64,000 nucleotides of DNA. It comes from Thermosediminibacter litoriperuensis. GTDB taxonomy: Bacteria; Bacillota; Thermosediminibacteria; Thermosediminibacterales; Thermosediminibacteraceae. The notes below the pieces were generated by a model, which worked only from the letters and a program-made list of their open reading frames with translations, was not told where the DNA came from and searched no databases. The DNA lies in NCBI RefSeq assembly GCF_008124715.1, contig NZ_VNHO01000007.1, forward strand, positions 43,066-107,065. The letters are read 5' to 3'. Position numbers and translations under genes: made by a program. Numbering within the stretch: position 1 is the stretch's first letter; each line of letters begins with the position of its first letter. This document shows positions 27,517-35,527 of the stretch, in pieces.

Positions 27517-27681
27517 ATGATACCAAAGATAATTGAAATGGAAGCCGATCTTCCAGACGGCATGACGGAAGAGCAACTGGAAAAAATTCTCCGACCAAAT
27601 CTATTAGCGTTTGCGCGAATATTAGCAAGAGATATAGAGAACCAAAATGTTGCAGAGACCAGACCTAAGAGGAAAGAATGA
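27517..27681 (+). CDS. Small hypothetical protein (54 aa)
   Basis: A 55-codon ORF, MIPKIIEMEADLPDGMTEEQLEKIL..., behind AAGGGGGTACTTTG. The region ADLPDGMTEEQLEKILRPNLLAFARIL resembles short proteins from phage and ICE early regions. No function can be assigned. Confidence 0.55.
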   Translation: MIPKIIEMEADLPDGMTEEQLEKILRPNLLAFARILARDIENQNVAETRPKRKE

Positions 27682-27722
27682 AATAGAATATTTTCTATGG
27701 CTCGAACAGGGGGTGGCATAAC

Positions 27723-27902
27723 ATGGATGCCTGGGTAGAATTTTCGCCGGTAAAAAACAGAAAGATGATATTCGAACTTGCAGAAAGTTTGATGAGAATT
27801 AGACCTGTTAGACTTGAAAGTGTGCCGGAAGGATGGAAGTTAAGTATTTTACTAGGAAAGGAGGAGAAGAAAGATGGGGGAAAGATGGTCCAGCTGGTCT
27901 GA
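27723..27902 (+). CDS. Small hypothetical protein (59 aa)
   Basis: A 60-codon ORF (MDAWVEFSPVKNRKMIFELAESLMRIRPVRLESVPEGWKLSIL...) whose 3' end overlaps the next gene's start by 29 bp, indicating translational coupling. No family recognised. Confidence 0.5.
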   Translation: MDAWVEFSPVKNRKMIFELAESLMRIRPVRLESVPEGWKLSILLGKEEKKDGGKMVQLV

Positions 27903-28419
27903 GATGGAGGACCAGTATAGAGAAGGAGCTTTGGCACTGAAAACGACGCGAGACAGACTGAAAGACGAAGACTTTCATGGGACGATTGCAGATAGGGAGA
28001 TAATGGACAGCATGATACGGGATCTTGAGGATATGGCAAGGGCATTGAAAAGGAAGGTGCTCTATGAATTTGGCTCCCTTTCCGAAGATGAGTTGGCGCT
28101 TTTGACAGACCGACAGCGGCAAATTGCTGAACTGAGGCAGAGATACAATTATCGGGAAATAGCTGAAATTCTTGGAATATCGCCGAAAACTGCCTTTTAT
28201 GTATATCAAAAAGCAGTTAGGAATATTAAGAAGATCCAACGCCAGAAAAAACAAAAAATCCCCTTGGGTTTAAGCCCGCAACAAGAACAAATATACTTAC
28301 TTTATTCACAAGGCAAAAAACCCAAGGAGATAGCGAATATTATTGGTACATCTTCTGGTAACGTAAGTAAACAACTCAGCCTAATAAGAAAAATCTTACC
28401 AAAATCGCAAGAAAATTGA
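27874..28419 (+). CDS. Double helix-turn-helix (sigma region 4-like) regulator
   Basis: 181 residues. The first half is helical and charged. Two helix-turn-helix segments follow: LTDRQRQIAELRQRYNYREIAEILGISPKTAFYVYQKAVRNI (about residues 78-119) and LSPQQEQIYLLYSQGKKPKEIANIIGTSSGNVSKQLSLIRKIL (about 132-174). Both look like sigma-70 region 4/LuxR-type modules. The protein resembles phage-type activators in the ArpU/RinA position, and it may drive expression of the downstream element modules. Start ATG is behind AAAGGAGGAG. Confidence 0.7.
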   Translation: MGERWSSWSEMEDQYREGALALKTTRDRLKDEDFHGTIADREIMDSMIRDLEDMARALKRKVLYEFGSLSEDELALLTDRQRQIAELRQRYNYREIAEILGISPKTAFYVYQKAVRNIKKIQRQKKQKIPLGLSPQQEQIYLLYSQGKKPKEIANIIGTSSGNVSKQLSLIRKILPKSQEN

Positions 28420-28538
28420 GCCCACCCTTAGTATGCCCAAAAGCACTTTTAAATTGTTTAGGCTTATTTACTTTGGATATAATATTAATTATAATCTATT
28501 TGAGATATTTTGTGATTAGAAAATCCAGGGTGTTGTAT

Positions 28539-29156
28539 ATGAGGATCTATGATTCAGATATTCGTAAAGCATTATACAGAGAATTTGTAAAATTCGAGGA
28601 TTTTATATCTGACCCGACAACTAAAATAATAAATGAGATGGATGTTTGTTTTGGGATTTCTAGAATTGATATAGCAGTCATTAATGGGAAAATCAATGGT
28701 TATGAGATAAAAAGCGAGCAAGATACATTGGAAAGACTTCCCTTACAGATAGATTCGTATAATAAGGTGTTTGATACTGTTACCATAATTGTTGGAAAAA
28801 AACATTTAAAAAATGTAATTGAAATAGTACCTGAATGGTGGGGGATATATTATATTTATGTAGCAGAAGATAGAAAAACATTAGTTTTAGAAAGAAAACG
28901 TGAATCTAAAATAAATAACCATGTAGATGTTTTTTACTTGTTGCAACTTTTATGGAAAGATGAGCTATTGCGATTACTTAGCTTAAATGGTATAGAAAAA
29001 GGAGTTAAGAGTAAGACGAGGATTGATCTTTGTAAACTCGTGGCAAAAAGCATCAAAGAAAATATAATCAAAGATTTCGTAAGGACAACTCTTAAATCCC
29101 GAAAAACTTGGAGAGCTGTTCCACTACAACAGCTATATGATGGTTTGCTGCAATAG
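28539..29156 (+). CDS. sce7726-family protein (putative PD-(D/E)xK nuclease)
   Basis: 205 residues matching the sce7726 family: ISRIDIAVINGKINGYEIKSEQDTLERLPLQIDSYNKVFDTVTIIVGKKHLKNVIEIVPEWWGIYYI. The spacing D-x11-ExK fits a PD-(D/E)xK nuclease core. I chose the ATG at 28539; a longer in-frame start upstream adds a hydrophobic stretch with no family support. It is lower in GC than its neighbours and, with the convergent gene, forms a probable acquired defence-type cassette. Confidence 0.75.
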   Translation: MRIYDSDIRKALYREFVKFEDFISDPTTKIINEMDVCFGISRIDIAVINGKINGYEIKSEQDTLERLPLQIDSYNKVFDTVTIIVGKKHLKNVIEIVPEWWGIYYIYVAEDRKTLVLERKRESKINNHVDVFYLLQLLWKDELLRLLSLNGIEKGVKSKTRIDLCKLVAKSIKENIIKDFVRTTLKSRKTWRAVPLQQLYDGLLQ

Positions 29157-30135
29157 TAACCCAATTAGTGTTACTACCAGGACCTTTTCCATTCAAGCCG
29201 TATGCTCTTTCTTTAATCTCTAAGTCACCAAAAGAAAAATTTTCCCCGAAATAATACTTTGATGACAATATTTCTTTAGATAAATCTACATATCCTTTAA
29301 TTGTTTCTTTTGTTCTATTATCTTTTTGTCCCTTTAGAACTAGATATTCATTATATGTTGTATATTTTATTTTAGGTAGAATATATTTAATCCTCGAAAA
29401 ATCTATTTCTGTATCTGTAAATTTTGTTACACCGTAATCGGAGTAAATCAATTTATTTTTGATACCATCAAACATTGGAAATTCATATATTCTCTTAAAT
29501 AACATAATGTCATATCTTAAGAAACTGGCTTGCCCTCCTGCGGGGACAGAAGAAATGCTCTCGGGTAATGAAGTAGAAGAAATTATTATTGAATTGTAAA
29601 ATGATCTATTTAAGAGAAAATTTTGTATGACATTTTTTACTTCACTTAATTGTCTATTGGCTTCTTTTCTATCGGTTATTACGTTAAGATCAAGTATAAT
29701 ATCGATCAAAATATTATTATTATCCTTAAATTCTTTAATAGTTTTAAAAAGTTCTTCGTAACTTGGGCCCTCAATGTCTTCGGGGATAGGAACCCTGATA
29801 CCTATATGTTCAACATATTCAATAAAAGGTTTTATAACTTCCGGAAAATCATCAAAGTAAAATACAGGAAACACTTGCTGATTATTCTCTTTTGATTCTC
29901 TAACTATTGATAATAAAAAGTCTCTATCATCTTCTGCGGCTATTATAGTGTCGATAAATATAGGATTTGCGTAGCAGCTATGTAGGGACTTTAAAATAGA
30001 TATCGGATCTTGATAATCTGTAATCTCAATTAATGGAATAATTTTAGTTTTTTGGTCACTAGTAAGATTTTTTAAAGCTTCTTGCTCTCCTTTCTTCCAT
30101 TTTAAAACTGGGACATAGCACTTTTTATTAGACAT
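29092..30135 (-). CDS. Beta-family (sce7725-like) protein, possible phage-defence partner
   Basis: 347 residues of the Beta protein/sce7725 family (YVPVLKWKKGEQEALKNLTSDQKTKIIPLIEI at the N-terminus; RKEANRQLSEVKNVIQNF; STSLPESISSVPAGGQASFLRYDIMLFKRI; a final NTNWVTIAANHHIAVVVEQL). The family is found in phages and beside sce7726 genes. It is convergent with the sce7726 gene and overlaps it tail to tail by 65 bp. The GC content is low, suggesting recent acquisition. Biochemical function is not established. Confidence 0.75.
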   Translation of the reverse strand: MSNKKCYVPVLKWKKGEQEALKNLTSDQKTKIIPLIEITDYQDPISILKSLHSCYANPIFIDTIIAAEDDRDFLLSIVRESKENNQQVFPVFYFDDFPEVIKPFIEYVEHIGIRVPIPEDIEGPSYEELFKTIKEFKDNNNILIDIILDLNVITDRKEANRQLSEVKNVIQNFLLNRSFYNSIIISSTSLPESISSVPAGGQASFLRYDIMLFKRIYEFPMFDGIKNKLIYSDYGVTKFTDTEIDFSRIKYILPKIKYTTYNEYLVLKGQKDNRTKETIKGYVDLSKEILSSKYYFGENFSFGDLEIKERAYGLNGKGPGSNTNWVTIAANHHIAVVVEQLSKFFGI

Positions 30136-30445
30136 TTACATTACCCCCAATACTTATTTTTTAATACCTACTTTTTATTCGACAATTAAATCAATTAAAC
30201 CTTCGGAGATTTTGTAATAATTTGTCGAATAAGGATAATCCTTGTGTTAACATTTTTCTCTCAAACTCCATTTTTATCTTACAGTTAGGGGTGTTTGTTG
30301 GGATATAATGTAAGATATCAATTATCGTTAATAAAAAAGGCCTTAGTAAATCAATAGAAAAAATGCCAAGAGGCAAAGTATGCCCAAGATAAAGAGCCGA
30401 AAGGCTCTTTTTATTATTGCCTTAATTTGAAGAGGAGGGACAACA
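30136..30445. promoter_or_regulatory. AT-rich intergenic region with an 11-bp inverted repeat
   Basis: No gene is visible in this 310-bp gap. TTATTCGACAA (30175-30185) and TTGTCGAATAA (30222-30232) form a perfect inverted repeat 36 bp apart, upstream of the minus-strand Beta-family gene. It could be an operator for that gene or the mark of an insertion boundary. The right part holds the terminator at 30391. Confidence 0.5.
30391..30415 (+). terminator. Terminator-like hairpin upstream of ssb
   Basis: AAAGAGCC GAAA GGCTCTTTTTATT, a perfect stem with a GAAA tetraloop and U-tract, just before the ssb ribosome binding site. It probably insulates the replication module or acts as an attenuator. 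Confidence 0.75.
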
Positions 30446-30775
30446 ATGATCAACAACGTTACTCTTGTCGGCAGGCTCACTAGGGATCCGGAGCTTCGGA
30501 AAGCGGGTGATGTTCCCGTATGTTCCTTCACTCTGGCGGTGGACAGGGATTTCCTGAACGGCGAAGGTGTGCGGGAGACTGATTTTATACCTGTGGTGAC
30601 GTGGAGGAAACTGGCGGAGGCCTGCGCCAACAACCTCAAGAAGGGCCGTCTGGTGGGTGTGACGGGCAGGATCCAGGTCCGGCCATGGGAGCAAGATGGT
30701 AAAAAGCGCCAGGAGATGGAAGTCGTTGCGGACAGCGTGAAGTTTCTGGATAGAAACAAAGACGAGGGGGAGTAG
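30446..30775 (+). CDS. ssb: Single-stranded DNA-binding protein
   Basis: 109 residues: INNVTLVGRLTRDPELRKAGDVPVCSFTLAVDRDF, then FIPVVTWRKLAEACANNLKKGRLVGVTGRIQVRPWEQDGKKRQEMEVVADSVKFL. This is the OB fold of SSB, without the usual long acidic C-terminal tail that recruits replication proteins; the last residues are NKDEGE. Such short SSBs are common on plasmids and ICEs. The gene opens the replication module. Confidence 0.9.
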   Translation: MINNVTLVGRLTRDPELRKAGDVPVCSFTLAVDRDFLNGEGVRETDFIPVVTWRKLAEACANNLKKGRLVGVTGRIQVRPWEQDGKKRQEMEVVADSVKFLDRNKDEGE

Positions 30776-30797
30776 GCAGCCCTTTTTATTATTAATA

Positions 30798-30893
30798 GGC
30801 TGTGGATATGACGCAGCTGTGGACTTGATGGATAACCCTGCGGGTTACCCACAGAGCCCACAGCTGCTTGGACAACTCTTCGAGTTGTCCACA
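30798..30893. other. Candidate replication origin: DnaA-box-like repeats with palindromes
   Basis: Within 96 bp there are TGTGGATA (30801), CTGTGGACTT (30817), TTACCCACA (30845) and TTGTCCACA (30885), variants of the DnaA box TTATCCACA in both orientations. CAGCTGTGG/CCCACAGCTG forms a long inverted repeat, GATAACCC TGC GGGTTACC forms a hairpin, and GGACAACTCTTCGAGTTGTCC a near-perfect palindrome. Located between ssb and rep, it looks like an oriV or primosome assembly site. Confidence 0.6.
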
Positions 30894-30956
30894 TATCGCA
30901 CAACCCCTGCTGCTGTTTTTATTTTTTCTAGTAACTTTTATTTAAGGATGATGAAA

Positions 30957-32033
30957 ATGACAAGTAACTACTTCACCCGCTTCGGTGAGATCATTGCCAG
31001 AAATGGAATAGCAAGTATACCCGACGCTATATTCTCTTTCCAGAAAGAGCTCGGGTTAAGTGTCGGCGAATGCTGGTTCGTGGCCCAGATACTGCGGTTT
31101 AAATGGACCACTGAACTACCGCGGCCTTCTCTGCGAAAAATGGCATCATATACAGGCGTGAGCGAAAGGACCTTGCATAATTATAAAAACTCGTTAGTTG
31201 AGAAAGGGTACCTTATTCTTCAAAATCGTTTAGATAGGACGGGCAGAAAAGATACGAATTACTATGATTTTTCTCCCCTTTTTGATGCAATTATAGAGCT
31301 CTTAAACAGTAAAGATAATACAGCTAATCCGATTGAAGAAGGAACTGAGGAATTAGAAGATGGCGAAAGGGTATCTGAAAATATTTCAGATAGGGGGGTA
31401 TCTGAAAATTTTTCAGATAGTATCTGTAAATTTTTCAGTGGGGTATCTGAAAATTTTTCAGAACACAAACAGAAGAATATACAAACAGAAGAATATATAA
31501 ATAACAACAACCCGCCGTCCCGTGACGGCGGCAATGATACCCGGCCGGAGGCCGGGGTTGTTGTTTCTTTAAGTAATCTTTATTTTGAAATAACCGGAAG
31601 AGATAAAGGCCGTTTTATAAAAGTGCTTGTGGCTAAATACGGGTACGAAAAGGTCCGGAAAGCGATCGAATATCTCCGCGAACAGCTGAAAAGGAACAAT
31701 ATTGAACATCCGGAGGGCTTCCTGGTCCGTTTGCTGGAGGAAGACTGGGACCTCTCGACTTTCGATAAAATTCGGCACATGGAAGAGAAAAGAAGCAAGC
31801 GAGAGGAAGAACAGAGAAGGCGGCTTAAGGAACTCATGAGTATCCGGGCTTCACATGAGACAGCACAAAAATATTTGAGAATGATAAAGCAAAAACTGCG
31901 AGGTGATGATGTTGAATCCGAAAACGATATCTTTCTGGAGTGCGGGCGGGAGCACGGGCAAGACCTCCCTGGCGATAGCCTTCGCCTTGGCGTTGAGGAA
32001 ACACAAAACCGAGGTGGTCCTGGCCGATTTTAA
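30957..32033 (+). CDS. Plasmid-type replication initiator (winged-helix Rep)
   Basis: About 358 residues. The N-terminal winged helix-turn-helix (LSVGECWFVAQILRFKWTTELPRPSLRKMASYTGVSERTLHNYKNSLVEKGYLIL, about residues 28-82) resembles plasmid RepA/DnaD-like initiators. A low-complexity linker (NISDRGVSENFSDS...) encoded by DNA iterons follows, then a helical C-terminal domain (LYFEITGRDKGRFIKVLVAKYGYEKVRKAIEYLREQLKRNNIEHPEGFLVRLLEEDWDL). Start uncertain: ATG 30948, 30951 or 30957, the last best spaced from AAGGA. The last 125 bp overlap the next gene in another frame. Confidence 0.72.
   Translation: MTSNYFTRFGEIIARNGIASIPDAIFSFQKELGLSVGECWFVAQILRFKWTTELPRPSLRKMASYTGVSERTLHNYKNSLVEKGYLILQNRLDRTGRKDTNYYDFSPLFDAIIELLNSKDNTANPIEEGTEELEDGERVSENISDRGVSENFSDSICKFFSGVSENFSEHKQKNIQTEEYINNNNPPSRDGGNDTRPEAGVVVSLSNLYFEITGRDKGRFIKVLVAKYGYEKVRKAIEYLREQLKRNNIEHPEGFLVRLLEEDWDLSTFDKIRHMEEKRSKREEEQRRRLKELMSIRASHETAQKYLRMIKQKLRGDDVESENDIFLECGREHGQDLPGDSLRLGVEETQNRGGPGRF
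31371..31462 (+). repeat. Palindromic iterons inside the rep gene
   Basis: Four successive units at 31371, 31398, 31420 and 31443 share GTATCTGAAAATTTTTCAGATA-like sequence, each itself palindromic (TATCTGAAA/TTTCAGATA). Spacing is 22-27 bp. Iterons within the initiator gene are typical of theta-replicating Firmicute plasmids, so this is probably the Rep-binding origin. Confidence 0.75.
31498..31567. repeat. Nested inverted-repeat structure in the rep linker
   Basis: AACAACAACCC (31503-31513) and GGGTTGTTGTT (31555-31565) form an inverted pair that encloses two hairpins, CGCCGTC CCGT GACGGCG and ACCCGGCC GGA GGCCGGGGT. The second hairpin with its flank (31539-31565) is the reverse complement of hairpin 3 of the 370-bp repeats elsewhere in the element. 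Confidence 0.7.
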
Positions 32034-32649
32034 GGAAGTCACGCCGCACGTCCATAAGTATTTCGGGATTGACCTTCGGGAGAAGTCAGACATATACGAG
32101 GCCATGGAAAATAGGCAGGAAGTGATTGAGGTAGTCAAACGACACCTGTATAAAAAGCAGGGCATATGGATTTTCCCGGGTGTGGGACTTGAAGATTTTA
32201 CAAAATTCGAGGAAAAACACTTTTCGGCCATAATCGAAGTGCTTAAGAAAGAGTTTGACCATGTTGTGATCGACACCAGCCCGGGGATATTTTTTTCGTC
32301 CACCTATGCGTCCCTTAAAAACAGCGACTTGATATATGCCGTTTTACTCTCTAACCGCTGGAGTCTCGAAGACACGGCCATGATGATAGACTTCATCTGC
32401 AATAGGTGGAATGTTAGGAAAAACAGGTTTAAAGCTCTGCTGAACATGGCTGGCCATGGAGAAATAGATCAGCATACGGTGGAAAGGATACTGGAGATTG
32501 AAGCGTTCAGTGTAAGGTATGGACAAAAATATATTATTTCCGATGCCGATAGAATAGTGAAAGCTGCATTTTTGGATAATGACAAAGCAGAGGGTTCCTC
32601 CTCCCCTATCCGGGCAACAGAAAGGGTGAAAAGCCTTGGCGCTAATTAA
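31909..32649 (+). CDS. tadZ: CpaE/TadZ-like ATPase
   Basis: About 246 residues, MinD/ParA-like fold with the deviant Walker A motif WSAGGSTGKTSLAIAFAL and DHVVIDTSPG as the Walker B region. It precedes tadA directly, the position of TadZ/CpaE, which localises the Tad pilus machine. Start is uncertain among GTG 31903, ATG 31909 and TTG 31912; the overlap with rep is more than 100 bp in any case. No receiver domain is present. Confidence 0.78.
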   Translation: MLNPKTISFWSAGGSTGKTSLAIAFALALRKHKTEVVLADFKEVTPHVHKYFGIDLREKSDIYEAMENRQEVIEVVKRHLYKKQGIWIFPGVGLEDFTKFEEKHFSAIIEVLKKEFDHVVIDTSPGIFFSSTYASLKNSDLIYAVLLSNRWSLEDTAMMIDFICNRWNVRKNRFKALLNMAGHGEIDQHTVERILEIEAFSVRYGQKYIISDADRIVKAAFLDNDKAEGSSSPIRATERVKSLGAN

Positions 32650-33787
32650 TCCCTTTATAGTAATTTCCCATAATCAGAATGACCCCAAAATTGAGAATTC
32701 CGTCAGTAGTGCCGTAGATGAGGTGGTCACCGAGATCGTCGAATCATGCCCCGAGCTTGTAGCGGGAGTGGAAAGCGGGACGTGTTCCGCGACGCTCCTG
32801 GAGAACAAAATTAAGGAGGTCGTTGTGGGAAAGAAGATCTGTCGCGGCAGCGTTGACGCTTTCGTCCGAGGGGTATTCGATACACTCTTCGGTTACGGGC
32901 CGCTGCACCCGTATATCGAAGACCCTGAAGTCTCCGACATATTTGTAAATTCCTTTAATACCGTGTATATCAAGAAATTCGGCAAAAAATTCCGCGTCTC
33001 CGTAAATTTTGGGAGCGAGGAAGTCCTGACTAGATACTGTTATAAAATCGCCGCCATGTGCGGCGGAAAATTGGACGAAAACTACAACGCCGAAGCGGTT
33101 CTTACAGACAGGAAGAGGAATTTGAGGATCGTTATATCTTTGAAGCCTATTAACGTCCTTTCTCCTTCAATATCAATCAGAAAGCCGACTACAGGATTTT
33201 CTCTTCCCGAGCTGGTGGAGAGAAACATGCTAACGGACAAACAGGCTGATTTCTTCCAAAACGCGGTCCTGGAGAAAAAGACAATAGTCATAGCCGGCAA
33301 GGGCGGTAGCGGCAAAACAACGCTTTTAGGTGCACTGATAGATCAAGTCCCCCACGAAGAGCGAGGCCTTTTGATCCAGGAGACATTTGAAATTAGACCC
33401 AGGCATCCAGACATAATCTGCAAGCTCGTAAGACTTTCGGATAACCCCGAAGTGAAGGACTATACTCTGTTCGAACTCACAAAGATAGGCCTGCTTATGA
33501 GTATGGACCGTATTTTCATTGGCGAGATCAAAGACCGTGAAGCGATGGACTTTTTCAATGCCGTATATACCGGCCACCGTGGGAGCATGGCTACGGTCCA
33601 CGCTAATTCCGCCGGTGAGGTTGTGAACAGGTTGGTATTACTGATGAAGCGGTCAGGAACCGACGTACCGGTGAGTGACCTACGGGAAATGCTCTTTGCG
33701 TCGTTGGACCTGATTATTTTCATAGAAAACTACAAAGTCAAAGAAATATTCGAGCCGAAAGGGGGCGGCGGTATTTGCCCTACGTAA
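32636..33787 (+). CDS. tadA: Tad pilus assembly ATPase TadA/CpaF
   Basis: 383 residues, type II/IV secretion ATPase: GYGPLHPYIEDPEVSDIFVNSFNTVYI, Walker A IAGKGGSGKTTLLGAL, the DPEVKDYTLFELTKIGLLMSMDRIFIGEIKDREAMDFFNAVYTGHRGSMATVHANSAGEVVNRL region with the His box. It starts with TTG at 32636 behind AAAGGGTGA and overlaps tadZ by 14 bp. It powers pilin polymerisation. Confidence 0.92.
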   Translation: MALINPFIVISHNQNDPKIENSVSSAVDEVVTEIVESCPELVAGVESGTCSATLLENKIKEVVVGKKICRGSVDAFVRGVFDTLFGYGPLHPYIEDPEVSDIFVNSFNTVYIKKFGKKFRVSVNFGSEEVLTRYCYKIAAMCGGKLDENYNAEAVLTDRKRNLRIVISLKPINVLSPSISIRKPTTGFSLPELVERNMLTDKQADFFQNAVLEKKTIVIAGKGGSGKTTLLGALIDQVPHEERGLLIQETFEIRPRHPDIICKLVRLSDNPEVKDYTLFELTKIGLLMSMDRIFIGEIKDREAMDFFNAVYTGHRGSMATVHANSAGEVVNRLVLLMKRSGTDVPVSDLREMLFASLDLIIFIENYKVKEIFEPKGGGGICPT

Positions 33788-34677
33788 CTTTCCTGCAGTT
33801 TGCAATTCTATTCGTGCTCATATACACCGCTGCAGTTAATATTGAACGGGCAAAATTCAGGAGGCGATTTTTCGAAAGCTATTTTTCACGATACAGGAAA
33901 GCCTTCAGTTTCTTGGAAAGCAGGAGCATCGTCCTGAAAGGCATAGACGCACTTCTGGCAAGGTCCGGTATGAAAGGCAAATTACCCTTTCTCGATGCAA
34001 AAAATATGGCCTTTATCAGCTGCATATTATTTCTGGCCAGCCTCTGCTTCTTCCGCCGACTTGGATTTGCGACGCTGTTCTATGCCGTCGCCTTAGTATA
34101 TATCCCATACGCCGGTATGATGTTCCTTTCTTCGGTGAATGCCAGGAAGATTAAATCGGCATATTTGACTTTTCTGTCTACATTTATCGGCTTCTACAAC
34201 ATTGAAGGCAATATAATAAACGCCCTTAAATCCACCGCGGCTTACGTTTCGGAGCCGTTGAGATCTATCCTGAAAAGAAACGTCTTTTTGTTTGAAAAGA
34301 CCCAGCGAAGCATTGCTGAATGTCTGGACAATATAGCCATTGAAGCCGGCGATAAGGAATTCAGGAAGTTCATCAATTTTGCCAAAATGAACGCAAAATA
34401 CGGCGGCAACTTTGGGAAAGCCCTGACGAAACTCCGGGAGCAGGCTGAGAAGCTGCATTCCCTTGAGGCTATTAAGTCGGCCAATGCGTCCGTGGGGAGC
34501 CTGGTCATATTTTTCATGATTGTGATAAACCTCGTCCTCATGTTCAATATATCGAACGACCCGGAAGTGGCGACCACAATCAGGAATACGGTTACCGGCC
34601 AGGCTATAGCGGTTTGCAATGCCGCCGCCGTCATTTTTGGACTTTACATGATCAAAAACATCAATTCTTCCGCGTAA
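33775..34677 (+). CDS. tadB: Tad pilus inner-membrane platform protein TadB
   Basis: 300 residues, type II secretion F domain with hydrophobic segments at the N-terminus, about residues 80-125 (FISCILFLASLCFFRRLGFATLFYAVALVYIPYAGMMFL) and at the C-terminus. TTG start at 33775, overlapping tadA by 13 bp, indicating coupling. It forms the membrane platform with TadC. Confidence 0.85.
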   Translation: MPYVTFLQFAILFVLIYTAAVNIERAKFRRRFFESYFSRYRKAFSFLESRSIVLKGIDALLARSGMKGKLPFLDAKNMAFISCILFLASLCFFRRLGFATLFYAVALVYIPYAGMMFLSSVNARKIKSAYLTFLSTFIGFYNIEGNIINALKSTAAYVSEPLRSILKRNVFLFEKTQRSIAECLDNIAIEAGDKEFRKFINFAKMNAKYGGNFGKALTKLREQAEKLHSLEAIKSANASVGSLVIFFMIVINLVLMFNISNDPEVATTIRNTVTGQAIAVCNAAAVIFGLYMIKNINSSA

Positions 34678-34692
34678 AAAGGAGGGATCAAG

Positions 34693-35511
34693 ATTATTTA
34701 CAGCCTTTTTCTTGTTCCTGTGATGGCGTTCGCAGTATACAGCCTTTTAAGGGAATACGAGATATATCGCCTCAAAAAGAGGATTTACCGGATAAGGCTG
34801 GTCGACGAACTCTCCAACTTCGTGGAGAGAGCGGTGAAAAGGGACGTGCTTTCAAGAATAGACGCCAATCTTAAGGCCGCCGGCAGTCCATTAGGACTCA
34901 CCGCCGAGACCTACATCCTCGCCAGTGCAGGGCTCTTTTTATTTTCAATTTTTTATGCATACCTCACCCGCATGGAAGGTATCCAGGCGCTGATGATGAT
35001 TTTATTAGGGCTGTTCGGGATCGACATATACATCCACTTTGCGAAGAAAGAGCGTGCGGAGGCCTTCCGTCGAGAAATGCCCGAAATAGTGGACCTGTTC
35101 GAGCTCGGGGCGGCGGCCGACGTGCCGCTAGAAGATATATTCCTCATCGCAGCCGAATCAGCCCAGGCAAAGGAGGTGAGAAATGTCCTTACTATGCTCG
35201 CCGCCGAATACATCATGACCCGTGAAAAGGAGGGATGCCTGAAAAACTTTTGTAACGAAGTCAATCTCCCGGAAGCCTACATATTAGCCATGGCGCTGCT
35301 TCAAGGAGAAAGGACTGGGAGGACGCTGGAGATCCTCTCTACCCTGTCGTCGTCGCTCTTCAACACCGCGACGGCCAAAATAGCCCGCCAGGATAAGGCT
35401 ATGGAGTACAAGGTCCTTGCGGCGACCTTTTTCCTTATGGCGTCTATCGTGACGCTGTATATGTATCCGTATTTCACAAATATTCATGGAGGACTAAGAT
35501 TACTCTTTTAA
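34693..35511 (+). CDS. tadC: Tad pilus inner-membrane platform protein TadC
   Basis: About 272 residues, type II secretion F domain: RREMPEIVDLFELGAAADVPLEDIFLIAAESAQAKEVRNVLTMLAAEY, and terminal hydrophobic helices. The first usual start is GTG 34720, but that cuts the N-terminal membrane helix; the ATT at 34693, eight bp after AAAAGGAGGG, gives MIYSLFLVPVMAFAVYSLLREYEIY, a complete helix. I therefore propose an ATT start. Confidence 0.83.
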   Translation: MIYSLFLVPVMAFAVYSLLREYEIYRLKKRIYRIRLVDELSNFVERAVKRDVLSRIDANLKAAGSPLGLTAETYILASAGLFLFSIFYAYLTRMEGIQALMMILLGLFGIDIYIHFAKKERAEAFRREMPEIVDLFELGAAADVPLEDIFLIAAESAQAKEVRNVLTMLAAEYIMTREKEGCLKNFCNEVNLPEAYILAMALLQGERTGRTLEILSTLSSSLFNTATAKIARQDKAMEYKVLAATFFLMASIVTLYMYPYFTNIHGGLRLLF

Positions 35512-35527
35512 AGGGAGGTAGGTTTGA

